Part shown: piece after piece, positions 9,160 to 19,160 of the stretch
Layout: the number at the start of each line of letters is the position of its first letter
Numbering within the stretch: position 1 is the stretch's first letter
Assembly: GCF_001874645.1 (NCBI RefSeq)
Contig: NZ_CP017886.1
Span: 3,286,001-3,350,000, forward strand
Origin: Pseudomonas frederiksbergensis
Lineage (GTDB): Bacteria > Pseudomonadota > Gammaproteobacteria > Pseudomonadales > Pseudomonadaceae
Direction: 5' to 3'
Length of the DNA stretch: 64,000 nucleotides
Translations under genes and position numbers: made by a program
Notes under the pieces: model-generated
What the model was told of the DNA's origin: nothing
What the model saw: the letters and a program-made list of their open reading frames with translations, nothing else
Database searches by the model: none

Positions 9160-9417
9160 GGAGCACTCCGGGCGGAAAATCAGGTATCAAAAGGGGAGTG
9201 AGCTTCTATTGACCTCGCTGACACACAGCAATAACCGTGTGCCCGGAAGATGCTGATGACTTTGCGGGATCGCCGCGCGCCTCAGCCTGAGCTCATAAAC
9301 CCGCCGGGGGATGACTGGCGATGAATCGTTCGATTCTACACCGCTGGCGTCAGGAAGGAATGGCGGGAAACGTTGAACCAGGGCTGGCGAGACGTGCGGG
9401 ATGATAACTGGCAGGTG

Positions 9418-10611
9418 TCAGCCGCTAGTCAGTGCCTGATGCCGGCGTGTAATCAACGCATTCAAGCCAAGACCCGCGGCACTCAAGGTCAAGAAACACA
9501 AGGACAGAGCCGTGGTCAGTCCTTCGGACGCGAAATTGATCACTGCGCTGATCAGGCCCCCACACATAAAAATCAACAGGCTGCCGGCAGAGGTAGCGGT
9601 GCCGGCGTGTTGTGGGTAGAGGCTCATCGCCCTGGAATTGGCGATGGGTCGGCAGATGGTGGTGCCGGCGGTGCAGATAAGCATGGGGATCAGGACCGTG
9701 GCGACGGACAGGCCGAACAGCCAGACCAACCACAGCATTCCCAGCCCCGACAGCGCGATCACACCCAGGCCGATGATGATCTGCGTGTCGCCTTCCAGCC
9801 GGCGGTGCAAGATGCTGGCAATAATCCCGCCGACGACATAGGCCGCGCCATACAGGGACAGCGCCCAGGCGAACTGGTAAGTCGAAAGGTTCAGGTGTTC
9901 CATGAAAACGATCGGTGAAATCACGATAAACGAGAAATGGCAGGCGAAGGCCAGCGCGGAAATGAGCCAGTAACCGATAAAATGAATGTCGGAACAGAGC
10001 AACCAATAGGCAGCGAAAAATCGCCTGGGCAACGGGCTGCTGCTAGTTTCCTTGAGCAGGAACCAGGATCTGAGCCCTACAATAATCGACAAGGTGATGA
10101 ATGCATAAAAACTGCCCCGCCCGCCTAGATACAACTGCAGCCAGGTGCCCATCAGTGGCGAACAGGAAATGAAGAACCCGCCGGCAGTCGCCATCCAGAT
10201 CCGCAGGCGCTCCAGCTCCCGGCCGGCGAACAGGTCCTGGAGCAGCGCCTGAGACAAGGCAAACGCCCCGCAGCCCATTGCCTGAACAACACGAAAGCCC
10301 AGGAACCAGACATAGTCGCTGGCCAACAGACAACCCGTTGCACCCACCGCGGCCAGTGCAATTCCACCCAACAGCAGCTTCTTGCGGCCGAACATGTCGG
10401 ACAATGGCCCAATCAGCAGCAGCGAAAATGCCAGACCGATGGCAAAGATGCTGACGGACAGGGCGATATCGGAGGTCGAGGTACGGAAGTGGTCAGAGAG
10501 GGCAGGAAAAGAGGGGAGGAGCACGTCGAGAGGGAAGACCGCCAGCAGCGTCACGGTCATCAGCAGCAGGATGATGGAGGACTTTTCTTGGGAGTGTGTG
10601 ATGTAAGTCAT
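9418..10611 (-). CDS. Bcr/CflA-family MFS multidrug efflux transporter
   Basis: A 397-residue, 12-helix major-facilitator protein of the drug:H+ antiporter-1 family. The loop 2–3 motif 'GPLSDMFGRKKLLLGG' is clear and the first helix has the Bcr/CflA-like 'LLAVFPLDVLLPSFPALSDHF'. I chose ATG at 10611; the frame stays open to a TTG at 10668, but that has no ribosome site and adds a polar extension not expected for the family. It is likely to export small hydrophobic compounds; the substrate is not predictable. It lies alone between ilvD and rlmI. A purine-rich upstream sequence (GAGAGCG) is only a weak ribosome site. Confidence 0.85.
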   Translation of the reverse strand: MTYITHSQEKSSIILLLMTVTLLAVFPLDVLLPSFPALSDHFRTSTSDIALSVSIFAIGLAFSLLLIGPLSDMFGRKKLLLGGIALAAVGATGCLLASDYVWFLGFRVVQAMGCGAFALSQALLQDLFAGRELERLRIWMATAGGFFISCSPLMGTWLQLYLGGRGSFYAFITLSIIVGLRSWFLLKETSSSPLPRRFFAAYWLLCSDIHFIGYWLISALAFACHFSFIVISPIVFMEHLNLSTYQFAWALSLYGAAYVVGGIIASILHRRLEGDTQIIIGLGVIALSGLGMLWLVWLFGLSVATVLIPMLICTAGTTICRPIANSRAMSLYPQHAGTATSAGSLLIFMCGGLISAVINFASEGLTTALSLCFLTLSAAGLGLNALITRRHQALTSG

Positions 10612-10703
10612 CAAGCAACGCTCTCGATCCGTGAGGGGGAGACGAGGATTGAATTGATGATGGGGCAAGTCAATGCGGCTGGTGCGGGACTATTCTGAAA
10701 CTG

Positions 10704-10733
10704 TTGTAGGAGCGAGCAGGCTCGCTCCTACAA
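10704..10733. repeat. Single REP palindrome
   Basis: A 30-bp near-perfect palindrome, TTGTAGGAGCGAG…CTCGCTCCTACAA, lies just downstream of the rlmI stop codon and upstream of the MFS gene. It is a hairpin of the 'TGTAGGAGCGAGC' REP class and may terminate rlmI transcripts. Confidence 0.75.
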
Positions 10734-10744
10734 GCAGGGCGCGA

Positions 10745-11941
10745 TCAGCTGTTAGGCAGCAGTCGGCAGGTGATGCTCTTGATGTAGCGGGTTTCAGGGA
10801 TCGCCGGGTGCACCGGGTGATCCGGACCCTGACTGCCACGTTCCAGCAGCTGGATGTTGCGGTCCAGGTGACGGGCGCTGGTCAGCAGGATGTTCTGCAG
10901 ATCGTCTTCGGGCAGGTGCATCGAGCACGAAGCGCTGACCAGGATGCCGTCCTTGCTGAGCAGGCGCATGGCTTGCTCGTTCAGGCGACGGTAGGCGCCT
11001 TCGCCGTTCTTCATGTCTTTCTTGCGTTTGATGAACGCTGGCGGGTCGGCCACGATCACGTCGAAGCGTTCTTCGCTGGCTTTCAGTTCTTTCAGCGCTT
11101 CGAACACATCGCCTTCAATGCAGGTCATTTTGTCGGCGAAACCGTTCAGCGCGGCGTTGCGCTCGACGCCATCGAGGGCGAAGGCCGAAGCGTCGACGCA
11201 GAACACTTCACTGGCGCCGAAAGCGGCAGCTTGCACGCCCCAGCCACCGATGTAGCTGTACAGGTCGAGTACGCGTTTGCCCTTGGCATAAGGTGCCAGA
11301 CGCGCGCGGTTCATGCGGTGGTCGTAGAACCAGCCGGTTTTCTGTCCCTGGATGACTGGCGCTTCGAATTTCACGCCGTTCTCTTCCAGTGCTACCCACT
11401 CCGGCACCAGGCCGAATACGGTTTCAACGTAGCGGTTGAGGCCTTCGGCGTCACGGGCCGCGGAGTCATTCTTGAACAGAATGCCGCTTGGCTTGAGCAC
11501 TTGGGTCAGTGCGGCGATCACGTCTTCTTTATGGGCTTCCATGGTCGCCGAAGCGATCTGCACCACCAGGATGTCACCGAAACGGTCGACTACCAGGCCC
11601 GGCAGCAGGTCGGAGTCGCCGTAGACCAGGCGGTAGAATGGCTTGTCGAACAGGCGCTCGCGCAGGGACAGCGCAACATTGAGGCGGTGCACCAGCAGCG
11701 ACTTGTCGAGCGGCAACTTGACGTCGCGCGACAGCAGACGAGCGCAGATCAGGTTGTTCGGGCTCATGGCGACGATGCCCAGCGGCTTGCCACCGGCAGC
11801 TTCGAGAATCGCTTGATCGCCAGCCTTGAAGCCGTGCAGTGGGGTGGCGGCTACGTCGATTTCGTTGCTGTAGACCCACAGGTGACCGTTCCGCAGGCGA
11901 CGGTCGGCGTTGGCTTTGAGGCGCAGGCTTGGCAGGGACAT
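10745..11941 (-). CDS. rlmI: 23S rRNA (cytosine-1962-C5)-methyltransferase RlmI
   Basis: A 398-residue enzyme with an N-terminal PUA RNA-binding domain (about residues 3–80) and a Rossmann SAM-binding domain: 'VLDLYSYIGGWGVQAAAFGA' is motif I and 'VIVADPPAFIK' is motif IV. The 'SASCSMHL' segment carries the single catalytic cysteine of this m5C family. RlmI methylates C1962 of 23S rRNA. Length and domain order match E. coli RlmI. Start ATG at 11941. It appears monocistronic. Confidence 0.92.
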   Translation of the reverse strand: MSLPSLRLKANADRRLRNGHLWVYSNEIDVAATPLHGFKAGDQAILEAAGGKPLGIVAMSPNNLICARLLSRDVKLPLDKSLLVHRLNVALSLRERLFDKPFYRLVYGDSDLLPGLVVDRFGDILVVQIASATMEAHKEDVIAALTQVLKPSGILFKNDSAARDAEGLNRYVETVFGLVPEWVALEENGVKFEAPVIQGQKTGWFYDHRMNRARLAPYAKGKRVLDLYSYIGGWGVQAAAFGASEVFCVDASAFALDGVERNAALNGFADKMTCIEGDVFEALKELKASEERFDVIVADPPAFIKRKKDMKNGEGAYRRLNEQAMRLLSKDGILVSASCSMHLPEDDLQNILLTSARHLDRNIQLLERGSQGPDHPVHPAIPETRYIKSITCRLLPNS

Positions 11942-12088
11942 GACGTCGCTCCAGGTGAAAAAAAGAGCGGGATTATAGCGCTAGATGGGGGCGCGCAGCT
12001 CGGTTGTTTCTGGGCGTTGCGTCGGACAGACCGTCCATGCGGCGGATTTTTTCCGCTAGAATCGCTTACTTGCCCAGAGTGAGTACTT

Positions 12089-12958
12089 ATGTCCCAAGAG
12101 CTATCTTCCGAACAGATTCAACAGGCCCTGCAAGGCATCAGCGTGCCGCCTCAGCCGCAAATCATGGTGGATTTGCAGATGGAGCAGTACATGCCGGACC
12201 CGGACCTGGAAGTGATCGCGAAGTTGATCTCCCAAGACCCGGGCCTCTCTGGCGCCTTGTTAAAGATCGTCAATTCGCCGTATTACGGGCTGAGCAACAA
12301 GATCGCCTCGATCCAGCGCGCGGTAAACCTGCTGGGCAGTCGCTCGGTCATCAACCTGATCAACGCACAGTCGATCAAGGGCGAGATGAATGACGAGACC
12401 ATCGTCACCCTGAACCGATTCTGGGACACCGCCCAGGACGTGGCGATGACCAGCCTGAGTCTGGCCAAGCGCATTGGTTCGCAGGCGGTGGACGAGGCTT
12501 ATGCATTGGGTCTGTTCCACGATTGTGGCGTGCCGTTGATGCTCAAGCGCTTCCCCAACTATATGTCGGTGCTGGAAGAGGCCTACGCCAGTGCCAGCGC
12601 CGAGTGTCGGGTGGTTGATACCGAGAACCGAAAACTCAACACCAACCACGCCGTGGTCGGATACTACACCGCGAAGTCCTGGCGCCTGCCGGAGCATGTG
12701 ACCAACGCTATCGCCAATCATCACAATGCACTGGCGATTTTCAGCGACGAATCATCGCGCAACAGCCAGTTGAAAAACTTGCTGGCGATCCTGAAGATGG
12801 CCGAACACATCTGCGCGTCGTATCGGGTGCTGGGCAATCAGACCGACGATCTCGAGTGGAACAGCGTCGGACACCTGGTGCTCGATTATGTCGGCCTCTC
12901 GGACTACGACTTCGAAAACCTCAAACAGACGATCCGCGAGCTCGGCGCTCACCATTGA
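12089..12958 (+). CDS. HDOD domain protein
   Basis: A 289-residue protein consisting mainly of an HDOD domain (about residues 20–215), a metal-independent relative of HD domains found in signalling proteins. Typical features are 'ISQDPGLSGALLKIVNSPYYGL', 'IQRAVNLLGSRSVINLI' and 'ALGLFHDCGVPLML', the last being the degenerate HD-like centre. There is no second output domain. The role is probably regulatory, in motility or second-messenger signalling, by analogy with other HDOD proteins; the specific function is unknown. It ends 30 bases before mutM on the same strand. Confidence 0.85.
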   Translation: MSQELSSEQIQQALQGISVPPQPQIMVDLQMEQYMPDPDLEVIAKLISQDPGLSGALLKIVNSPYYGLSNKIASIQRAVNLLGSRSVINLINAQSIKGEMNDETIVTLNRFWDTAQDVAMTSLSLAKRIGSQAVDEAYALGLFHDCGVPLMLKRFPNYMSVLEEAYASASAECRVVDTENRKLNTNHAVVGYYTAKSWRLPEHVTNAIANHHNALAIFSDESSRNSQLKNLLAILKMAEHICASYRVLGNQTDDLEWNSVGHLVLDYVGLSDYDFENLKQTIRELGAHH

Positions 12959-12988
12959 GTGTCGGGTTTCGCCTGATCCGAGAACACC

Positions 12989-13801
12989 ATGCCTGAACTG
13001 CCAGAAGTCGAAACCACCCGCCGCGGCATTGCGCCGTTCCTGGAAGGCCAGCGTGTCAGTCGCGTGATTGTGCGTGATCGGCGTCTGCGCTGGCCGATCC
13101 CCGAGGACCTTGATGTGCGGCTGTCCGGGCAGCGCATCGTGTTGGTGGAGCGACGTGCCAAGTATTTGCTGATCAACGCCGAAGTTGGCACTTTGATCAG
13201 CCATTTGGGCATGTCGGGGAATTTACGTCTGGTGGAAGTCGGCTTGCCAGCGGCCAAGCATGAGCATGTGGACATCGAACTCGAGTCCGGACTGGCCCTG
13301 CGATACACCGATCCGCGACGTTTTGGCGCGATGCTCTGGAGCCTCGATCCGCTGAATCACGAGCTGCTGGCTCGTCTGGGGCCGGAGCCGCTGACTGATC
13401 TGTTCGATGGCGAGCGGCTGTTCCAGCTGTCACGCGGGCGTTCGATGGCAGTCAAGCCGTTCATCATGGACAACGCCGTGGTGGTAGGGGTTGGCAACAT
13501 TTATGCGACCGAAGCGCTGTTTGCGGCCGGGATCGACCCGCGCCGCGAGGCCAAGGGAATTTCCCGGGCGCGCTATCTGAAGCTGGCGATCGAGATCAAA
13601 CGCATTCTGGCCGCCGCTATCGAGCGCGGCGGCACCACCTTGCGCGACTTTATTGGCGGTGACGGCCAGCCGGGCTACTTCCAGCAAGAGCTGTTCGTGT
13701 ACGGCCGTGGCGGTGAACCGTGCAAGGTCTGTGGCACTGAGTTGCGGGAAGTTCGCCTTGGGCAGCGTGCCAGCGTCTTTTGCCCACGTTGTCAGAGCTG
13801 A
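12989..13801 (+). CDS. mutM: Formamidopyrimidine-DNA glycosylase
   Basis: A 270-residue base-excision repair enzyme that removes 8-oxoguanine and FaPy lesions and nicks abasic sites. The N-terminal catalytic '[14 protein letters not shown]' (Pro2 nucleophile, Glu3) is intact, as is the β-strand lysine in 'ERRAKYLLI'. The helix-two-turn-helix region includes '[14 protein letters not shown]'. The C-terminal zinc finger has four cysteines (CKVCG … CPRC). Full length. It follows the HDOD gene closely and may share its transcript. Confidence 0.97.
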   Translation: MPELPEVETTRRGIAPFLEGQRVSRVIVRDRRLRWPIPEDLDVRLSGQRIVLVERRAKYLLINAEVGTLISHLGMSGNLRLVEVGLPAAKHEHVDIELESGLALRYTDPRRFGAMLWSLDPLNHELLARLGPEPLTDLFDGERLFQLSRGRSMAVKPFIMDNAVVVGVGNIYATEALFAAGIDPRREAKGISRARYLKLAIEIKRILAAAIERGGTTLRDFIGGDGQPGYFQQELFVYGRGGEPCKVCGTELREVRLGQRASVFCPRCQS

Positions 13802-13855
13802 GAATTCCTACGGTCTATAGTTAGTGGTCTGACTGCCTAGCCGAAGGACCGTGCC

Positions 13856-14179
13856 ATGACCTTGATTCGAACCCTTGCTGCCGCGCTGCTGTTGAGCATC
13901 GGCTTATCTGCCCAGGCGTCTGACGGCGGCAGCGGCGATCCGAATTACAGCATCCACAATCCACCGGCCTACGCGATGATTGGTGATCTGCTGATTGCCC
14001 GCCCGTTGCTGGTGGCGGCGACGGTGATCGGTGCGGGGGTGTTTATCGTGTCCTTGCCGTTTACCGCGCTAGGCGGCGGGGTCGGCGATGCGGGGCAGGC
14101 GCTGGTGGTCGATCCGGCGAAAGCGGCGTTCGTCCGTTGCCTGGGGTGTATCGGGGAAGGGTTTGAACAGCAGAATTGA
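13856..14179 (+). CDS. Small exported or membrane protein of unknown function
   Basis: A 107-residue protein with a clear signal peptide ([21 protein letters not shown], predicted cleavage after residue 21 or 22) and one later hydrophobic segment (about residues 46–68, '[20 protein letters not shown]'). The C-terminal part has two cysteines in 'CLGCIGEG'. A good ribosome site (GAAGGA) precedes the ATG. Homologues are often labelled 'multidrug transporter', for which I see no basis. It lies between mutM and a REP element. Probable periplasmic or inner-membrane location. Confidence 0.8.
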   Translation: MTLIRTLAAALLLSIGLSAQASDGGSGDPNYSIHNPPAYAMIGDLLIARPLLVAATVIGAGVFIVSLPFTALGGGVGDAGQALVVDPAKAAFVRCLGCIGEGFEQQN

Positions 14180-14190
14180 GGGGCAAAATC

Positions 14191-14268
14191 AAAAGATCGC
14201 AGCCTGCGGCAGCTCCTACGAGGATCGGTGTAGGAGCTGCCGCAGGTTCGGGCCGCGTTCGGACGATC
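14191..14268. repeat. REP doublet with 32-bp outer arm shared in inverted form with 14627–14658
   Basis: A GATCGCAGCCTGCGGCAGCT half is followed by an inverted half and then GTTCGGGCCGCGTTCGGACG. The segment 14237–14268 is the exact reverse complement of 14627–14658 on the other side of the ferredoxin gene. The element ends three bases from the ferredoxin stop codon. Confidence 0.8.
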
Positions 14269-14271
14269 TTT

Positions 14272-15228
<957 letters not shown>

Positions 15229-15256
15229 CTATAGACGGTGCGAATTATGCGTTTTT

Positions 15257-16852
15257 TCATGCTGTTTTTAAACGCATCGCCAGCGCTGTCGCCAGTTGCG
15301 CGGTCAATCCATAGACCGATAATTGCGGGTTGGCACCAATGCTGGTGGGGAACAGCGAACCATCATGGATCGATAGATTACTCAGCTGATGATGACGGCC
15401 AAGACTGTCAGTGACGGCGCTTTTCGGGTCTTCACCCATGGCGCATCCGCCCATCACATGAGCGCTGCCCAGTCGCGTGCGGTACAGCTCAAGGCTCAGG
15501 CCGTCGATCAAGGCGCGTGCCTCGGCGAGGGTTTTCACGTAGTGCGCATCGGCGTGCATCGGCATGACCGCGTTGGCGCCGCCGGCGAACTGAATCTCGG
15601 CCATGCTATGAAACGCCCGGCGTAACCCCTCCCAGGCATAGGCTGAGACCTGATAGTCGAGCACCGGTGAGCCATCGCCGCGCAACTCGACGCTGCCGCC
15701 GGGGCTGTCCGGGTGAAAACCGTCACGCAGCAGCGCCAGCATTGCGTGGGTATGCGGCAGTTGCTGCATGTGTTGGGCGCTCTCCTTGCCAACGCCACCG
15801 AGCAAGGTCGCTGCCAACGCAGGGTGTAGCGGCGGTACTTCAAGCTTGTAGGACATTTTTCCGGTGGTGCCGTCCTGCCATTGAAAGTGATCGGAGTAAA
15901 TCGATTGCGGCGCACCGTAGAACGGGTTGATCACTTCGTCGAACAGTCCGGCGGACATGTTCACCAAGTGCAAAAAGGTCCGCTTGCCAAGACGTTCATG
16001 GGGGTCCGGGGCTTTGGAGCGCAGCAATAATGCCGGGCTGTTGATGCCACCGCCGGCCAGCACGTAATGCCGCGCCTTGACGGTGATGCTGCGCCCGGTC
16101 GGCGCCACGCAGCGCTCATCCATTGCCACGCAGTGCAGGCCAGTGACGGTGTCATCCTTGATCAGCAGTTGTTCGGCGCGGGCCAGATAGAGCAGCTCGC
16201 CGCCTTTTTCCAGGGTCGCGGGAATGGTGGTGACCATCATCGATTGCTTGGCGTTGGTCGGGCAGCCCATGCCGCAGTAGCCGAGGTTCCAGCAACCACG
16301 CACGTTGCGCGGGATCACATGCCAGCTGTAGCCGAGCTGTTCACAGCCTTTTTTGATGACGTCGTTGTTGGCGTTCGGCGGTACCCTCCACGGGGCGACG
16401 CCGAGGCGCTGCTCCATTTTTTCGAACCAGGGCGCCATTTCCGCCGGGCTGTGGCCCTTGACGTCGTGTTCCCTGGCCCAATGTTCGAGGGTCGGTTCGG
16501 GGGTGCGAAAACTTGAGGTCCAGTTGACCAGCGTCGTGCCGCCGACTGCGCGGCCCTGCAGGATGGTGATCGCGCCGTCCTTGCTCATGCGGCCGATGCC
16601 TTCCTGATAAAGGCTGGAATAGGCCTGGTCTTCAAGCATCTTGAAGTCGCTGCTGGTCTTGAGCGGGCCTTCTTCGATCAGCAGCACCTTGTAGCCGGCA
16701 GCGCTGAGAATTTCGGCGGTGGTGCCGCCGCCAGCGCCACTGCCGATGATCGCAATGTCGGCTTCCAGCGTCAGATCATTGGCCAGTTGCGAGCCGTTGT
16801 AGGTTTTCCAGCCTCGGGCCAGGCCTTCGCGGAACGGATCGGGTACGGGCAT
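15257..16852 (-). CDS. GMC-family flavoprotein oxidoreductase
   Basis: A 531-residue glucose-methanol-choline oxidoreductase. The FAD-binding motif GSGAGGGT is at residues 37–44, the GMC signature 'GGTTLVNWTSSFRTP' follows, and the C-terminal catalytic region contains 'HVMGGCAMGEDP' and 'GANPQLSVYGLTAQLA'. It resembles long-chain alcohol oxidase/dehydrogenase-type members. It has no signal peptide. The next genes upstream encode a Tat-exported lipoprotein and an aldehyde dehydrogenase, so an alcohol-to-aldehyde oxidation that feeds the dehydrogenase is a sensible inference. The substrate is unknown. Confidence 0.88.
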   Translation of the reverse strand: MPVPDPFREGLARGWKTYNGSQLANDLTLEADIAIIGSGAGGGTTAEILSAAGYKVLLIEEGPLKTSSDFKMLEDQAYSSLYQEGIGRMSKDGAITILQGRAVGGTTLVNWTSSFRTPEPTLEHWAREHDVKGHSPAEMAPWFEKMEQRLGVAPWRVPPNANNDVIKKGCEQLGYSWHVIPRNVRGCWNLGYCGMGCPTNAKQSMMVTTIPATLEKGGELLYLARAEQLLIKDDTVTGLHCVAMDERCVAPTGRSITVKARHYVLAGGGINSPALLLRSKAPDPHERLGKRTFLHLVNMSAGLFDEVINPFYGAPQSIYSDHFQWQDGTTGKMSYKLEVPPLHPALAATLLGGVGKESAQHMQQLPHTHAMLALLRDGFHPDSPGGSVELRGDGSPVLDYQVSAYAWEGLRRAFHSMAEIQFAGGANAVMPMHADAHYVKTLAEARALIDGLSLELYRTRLGSAHVMGGCAMGEDPKSAVTDSLGRHHQLSNLSIHDGSLFPTSIGANPQLSVYGLTAQLATALAMRLKTA

Positions 16853-16904
16853 CTTTGGGTTCTCTTTTTATTATGAATAGTGTGGTGAGGCGGATCTCTT
16901 CATC

Positions 16905-16994
16905 GTAGGAGCTGCCGTAGGCTGCGATCTTTTGGCGATTTTTCAGGTATCACAGAATCAAGATCAAAAGATCGCAGCCTGCGGCAGCGCCTAC
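16905..16994. repeat. REP doublet
   Basis: Inverted copies GTAGGAGCTGCCGTAGGCTG (left) and ATCGCAGCCTGCGGCAGCGC (right) are separated by about 40 bases. It sits between the Tat lipoprotein gene and the GMC gene, inside a probable operon. Confidence 0.8.
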
Positions 16995-17011
16995 AGGCAG
17001 TCGCGACGGTC

Positions 17012-17557
17012 TCAAACGGTCGGCGGTCCCGGATACCCGCAATGTGCCCATGATTCGGCGCGTTTGTACCAGGCCATCATCACCAGTTGCAGGATCGAGC
17101 TGTGGCCCATGCGCAACAGGCTCAGTGAGCTGTTTTGCCAGCGCTGGAGGAATTGGCGGATGTCATCGCCGCTGGCGTTTTCCCAGTTGCCCCAGATGCC
17201 CGTCAGTGGCCCGCGAGTGACGGTCATGCCGAGCACGTCGAACAGTTGTTGGGTCAGCTTGAGCATTTCCGGCGACAAGTGATTGAGGTCGTGATCCAGT
17301 GATTGCAGGGTGCCTTCGACGGCGGCCGGGAGTTTCTCGACGGCCACGGCACCGTCGAGCATCACCGGGATCAGCGCGCGCAGAAACGGCAGGTCACTGC
17401 TGCGCAGAATGGCGAAACCGCTGGCCGGGCTGCTGGCCGAGCATCCGCTGAGGCTGGCACCGAGGCCGACCGTGGTCAGGAAGGCCGTGGCGCAGAGACT
17501 GAATTTGAGCAGGCCGCGCCGTGACAGCGCGGGGGATTCGGACAGGCTTGGGTTCAT
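17012..17557 (-). CDS. Tat-exported lipoprotein, probable small subunit or partner of the GMC oxidoreductase
   Basis: A 181-residue protein with a twin-arginine motif S12-R-R-G-L-L-K-F19, a hydrophobic stretch and a lipobox L36-S-G-C39, so it should be Tat-exported and lipid-anchored. The mature part is helical, with no cofactor ligands I can recognise. It lies 26 bases downstream of the aldehyde dehydrogenase gene and upstream of a GMC oxidoreductase gene. In related systems (gluconate 2-dehydrogenase subunit 3-like proteins) a small Tat subunit accompanies a GMC flavoprotein without its own signal. I infer the same role here, but the family link is not proven from sequence. Confidence 0.75.
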   Translation of the reverse strand: MNPSLSESPALSRRGLLKFSLCATAFLTTVGLGASLSGCSASSPASGFAILRSSDLPFLRALIPVMLDGAVAVEKLPAAVEGTLQSLDHDLNHLSPEMLKLTQQLFDVLGMTVTRGPLTGIWGNWENASGDDIRQFLQRWQNSSLSLLRMGHSSILQLVMMAWYKRAESWAHCGYPGPPTV

Positions 17558-17583
17558 TATTGTTATTACCCAGTCATGAGGTG

Positions 17584-19014
17584 TCAGCGGATGAACAGCT
17601 TCTGGATCAGCTTCTGGATCGACTTGCCGTAAGGCGGATAAATCAGCTTCGCTGCGTTAAAGCGCTGCTTGATCAGCACGCCTTTGGCTTTGCTGAACGT
17701 CAGGAAACCTTCATGGCCGTGGTAATGGCCCATGCCTGAAGCGCCGATACCGCCAAAAGGCATGTCGTCTTGCGCGACGTGCAGCAAGGTGTCGTTCAGG
17801 CACACGCCGCCGGAATGGGTTTCGTTGAGGACGCGGTTTTGTTCGGCCTTGTTGTAGCCGAAGAAATACAGTGCCAGCGGACGTGGCCGTTGGTTGATGT
17901 AGGCAAATGCCTGGTCCAGATTTTTGTAGGGCACGATCGGCAGCACCGGACCGAAGATTTCGTCCTGCATCACGATCATCTCGTCGCTGACATTCAGCAG
18001 CAGGCTGTGGCTCATGCGCCGACCCTGATCCTGTTCGAACATCGGGATCAGCAGCGCGCCCTTGCTGGTGGCGTCGCTGAGGTAGCTGTGCAGCCGCGCC
18101 AGTTGGCGCTCATTGATGATGGCGGTGTAGTCCGGGTTGTCCGCGAGTGTCGGATAAAACCCGCGAACCGCCTGACGATAGGCTTCGACGAAGGCGCCGA
18201 TCCGCTCTTCCGGCACCAGGACGTAGTCCGGTGCGACACAGGTTTGTCCGGCGTTCAGGGTTTTACCGAAGGCAATGCGTTCGGCGGCGTCCTTGAGCGG
18301 TACATCGTGGGAAACGATTGCCGGAGACTTGCCACCTAACTCCAGTGTCACTGGCGTCAGGTTCTCTGCCGCCGCACGCATTACCTGTTTGCCGATGCTG
18401 GTCGCGCCGGTGAACAGCAGGTGATCGAAGGGCAGTTTGGAAAAGGCCATGCCGACCTCGGCTTCGCCCAACACCACGCACACCAGGTCTTCGGGGAACA
18501 CTTTGGCCAGCAACGTTTTGAGCAGTTGCCCAGTGGCCGGCGTGGATTCGCTGAGCTTGAGCATCACCCGGTTGCCCGCCGACAACGCGCCGACCAACGG
18601 GCCGATAGCCAGGTACAGCGGGTAGTTCCACGGCACGATGACCCCGACCACGCCCAGCGGCTGATAAACCACCTTCGCCGCCGCTGGCTGAAAGGCCATG
18701 CCTACCTTGCGTGGGGACGCTTTCATCCAGCCTTTGAGGTGTTTGCTGGCGTATTGAATGCCGTGCAGGCTCGGCATCAGCTCGGCGAGCAGGGTTTCAT
18801 CGGCGCTGCGGTTGCTGAAATCCTGACTGATCGCGTCGATCAAGGCCTGACGCTCGTCACTCAACAGATCACGCAATGCCTTGAGCCATTGCTGGCGTTG
18901 CGCAGCCGGCGGCATTGGGTGGGCCGCATAGGCCTGACGCTGGGCGGCAAACAGATCGTGGAGCTCACTCAATGGCTGCTGGGAGTTTTGCAGGTAGGCA
19001 ATGTCGGCGGGCAT
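17584..19014 (-). CDS. Aldehyde dehydrogenase (coniferyl aldehyde dehydrogenase-like)
   Basis: A 476-residue NAD(P)-dependent aldehyde dehydrogenase. Features: 'GVIVPWNYPLYLAIGPL', 'FTGATSIGKQVM', catalytic Glu in 'LELGGKSP' and catalytic Cys in 'NAGQTCVAPDYVLV'. The C-terminal 'PFGGIGASGMGHYHGHEGF' and basic tail place it with the class-3-like, coniferyl/fatty aldehyde group. ATG at 19014 has GGAG just upstream. It is first gene of a probable operon with the Tat lipoprotein and GMC genes and is divergent from a TetR regulator, which probably controls it. The physiological aldehyde is uncertain. Confidence 0.9.
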   Translation of the reverse strand: MPADIAYLQNSQQPLSELHDLFAAQRQAYAAHPMPPAAQRQQWLKALRDLLSDERQALIDAISQDFSNRSADETLLAELMPSLHGIQYASKHLKGWMKASPRKVGMAFQPAAAKVVYQPLGVVGVIVPWNYPLYLAIGPLVGALSAGNRVMLKLSESTPATGQLLKTLLAKVFPEDLVCVVLGEAEVGMAFSKLPFDHLLFTGATSIGKQVMRAAAENLTPVTLELGGKSPAIVSHDVPLKDAAERIAFGKTLNAGQTCVAPDYVLVPEERIGAFVEAYRQAVRGFYPTLADNPDYTAIINERQLARLHSYLSDATSKGALLIPMFEQDQGRRMSHSLLLNVSDEMIVMQDEIFGPVLPIVPYKNLDQAFAYINQRPRPLALYFFGYNKAEQNRVLNETHSGGVCLNDTLLHVAQDDMPFGGIGASGMGHYHGHEGFLTFSKAKGVLIKQRFNAAKLIYPPYGKSIQKLIQKLFIR

Positions 19015-19099
19015 GGTAGCTCCGGTTTTTTTTAGAATGAGGAAGTTTTTAGAGTCTATGCTCTAGAAAGTCAAATGACATCCTCGGGAGGCGATGATT

Positions 19100-19115
19100 T
19101 ATCCGCCGGCGGATA
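19100..19115. promoter_or_regulatory. Perfect 16-bp palindrome, candidate TetR operator
   Basis: TATCCGCCGGCGGATA is its own reverse complement. It lies in the 146-bp gap between the divergent aldehyde dehydrogenase and tetR genes, 45 bases upstream of the tetR start. Position and symmetry fit an operator for the adjacent TetR protein. A TTGACT/CTAAAA pair on the minus strand (about 19075 to 19050) could be the dehydrogenase promoter. Confidence 0.5.
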
Positions 19116-19160
19116 GGTCGTAAGATGCCCGGCAACGCACTCTGAATTAAAGCTCAAGCC

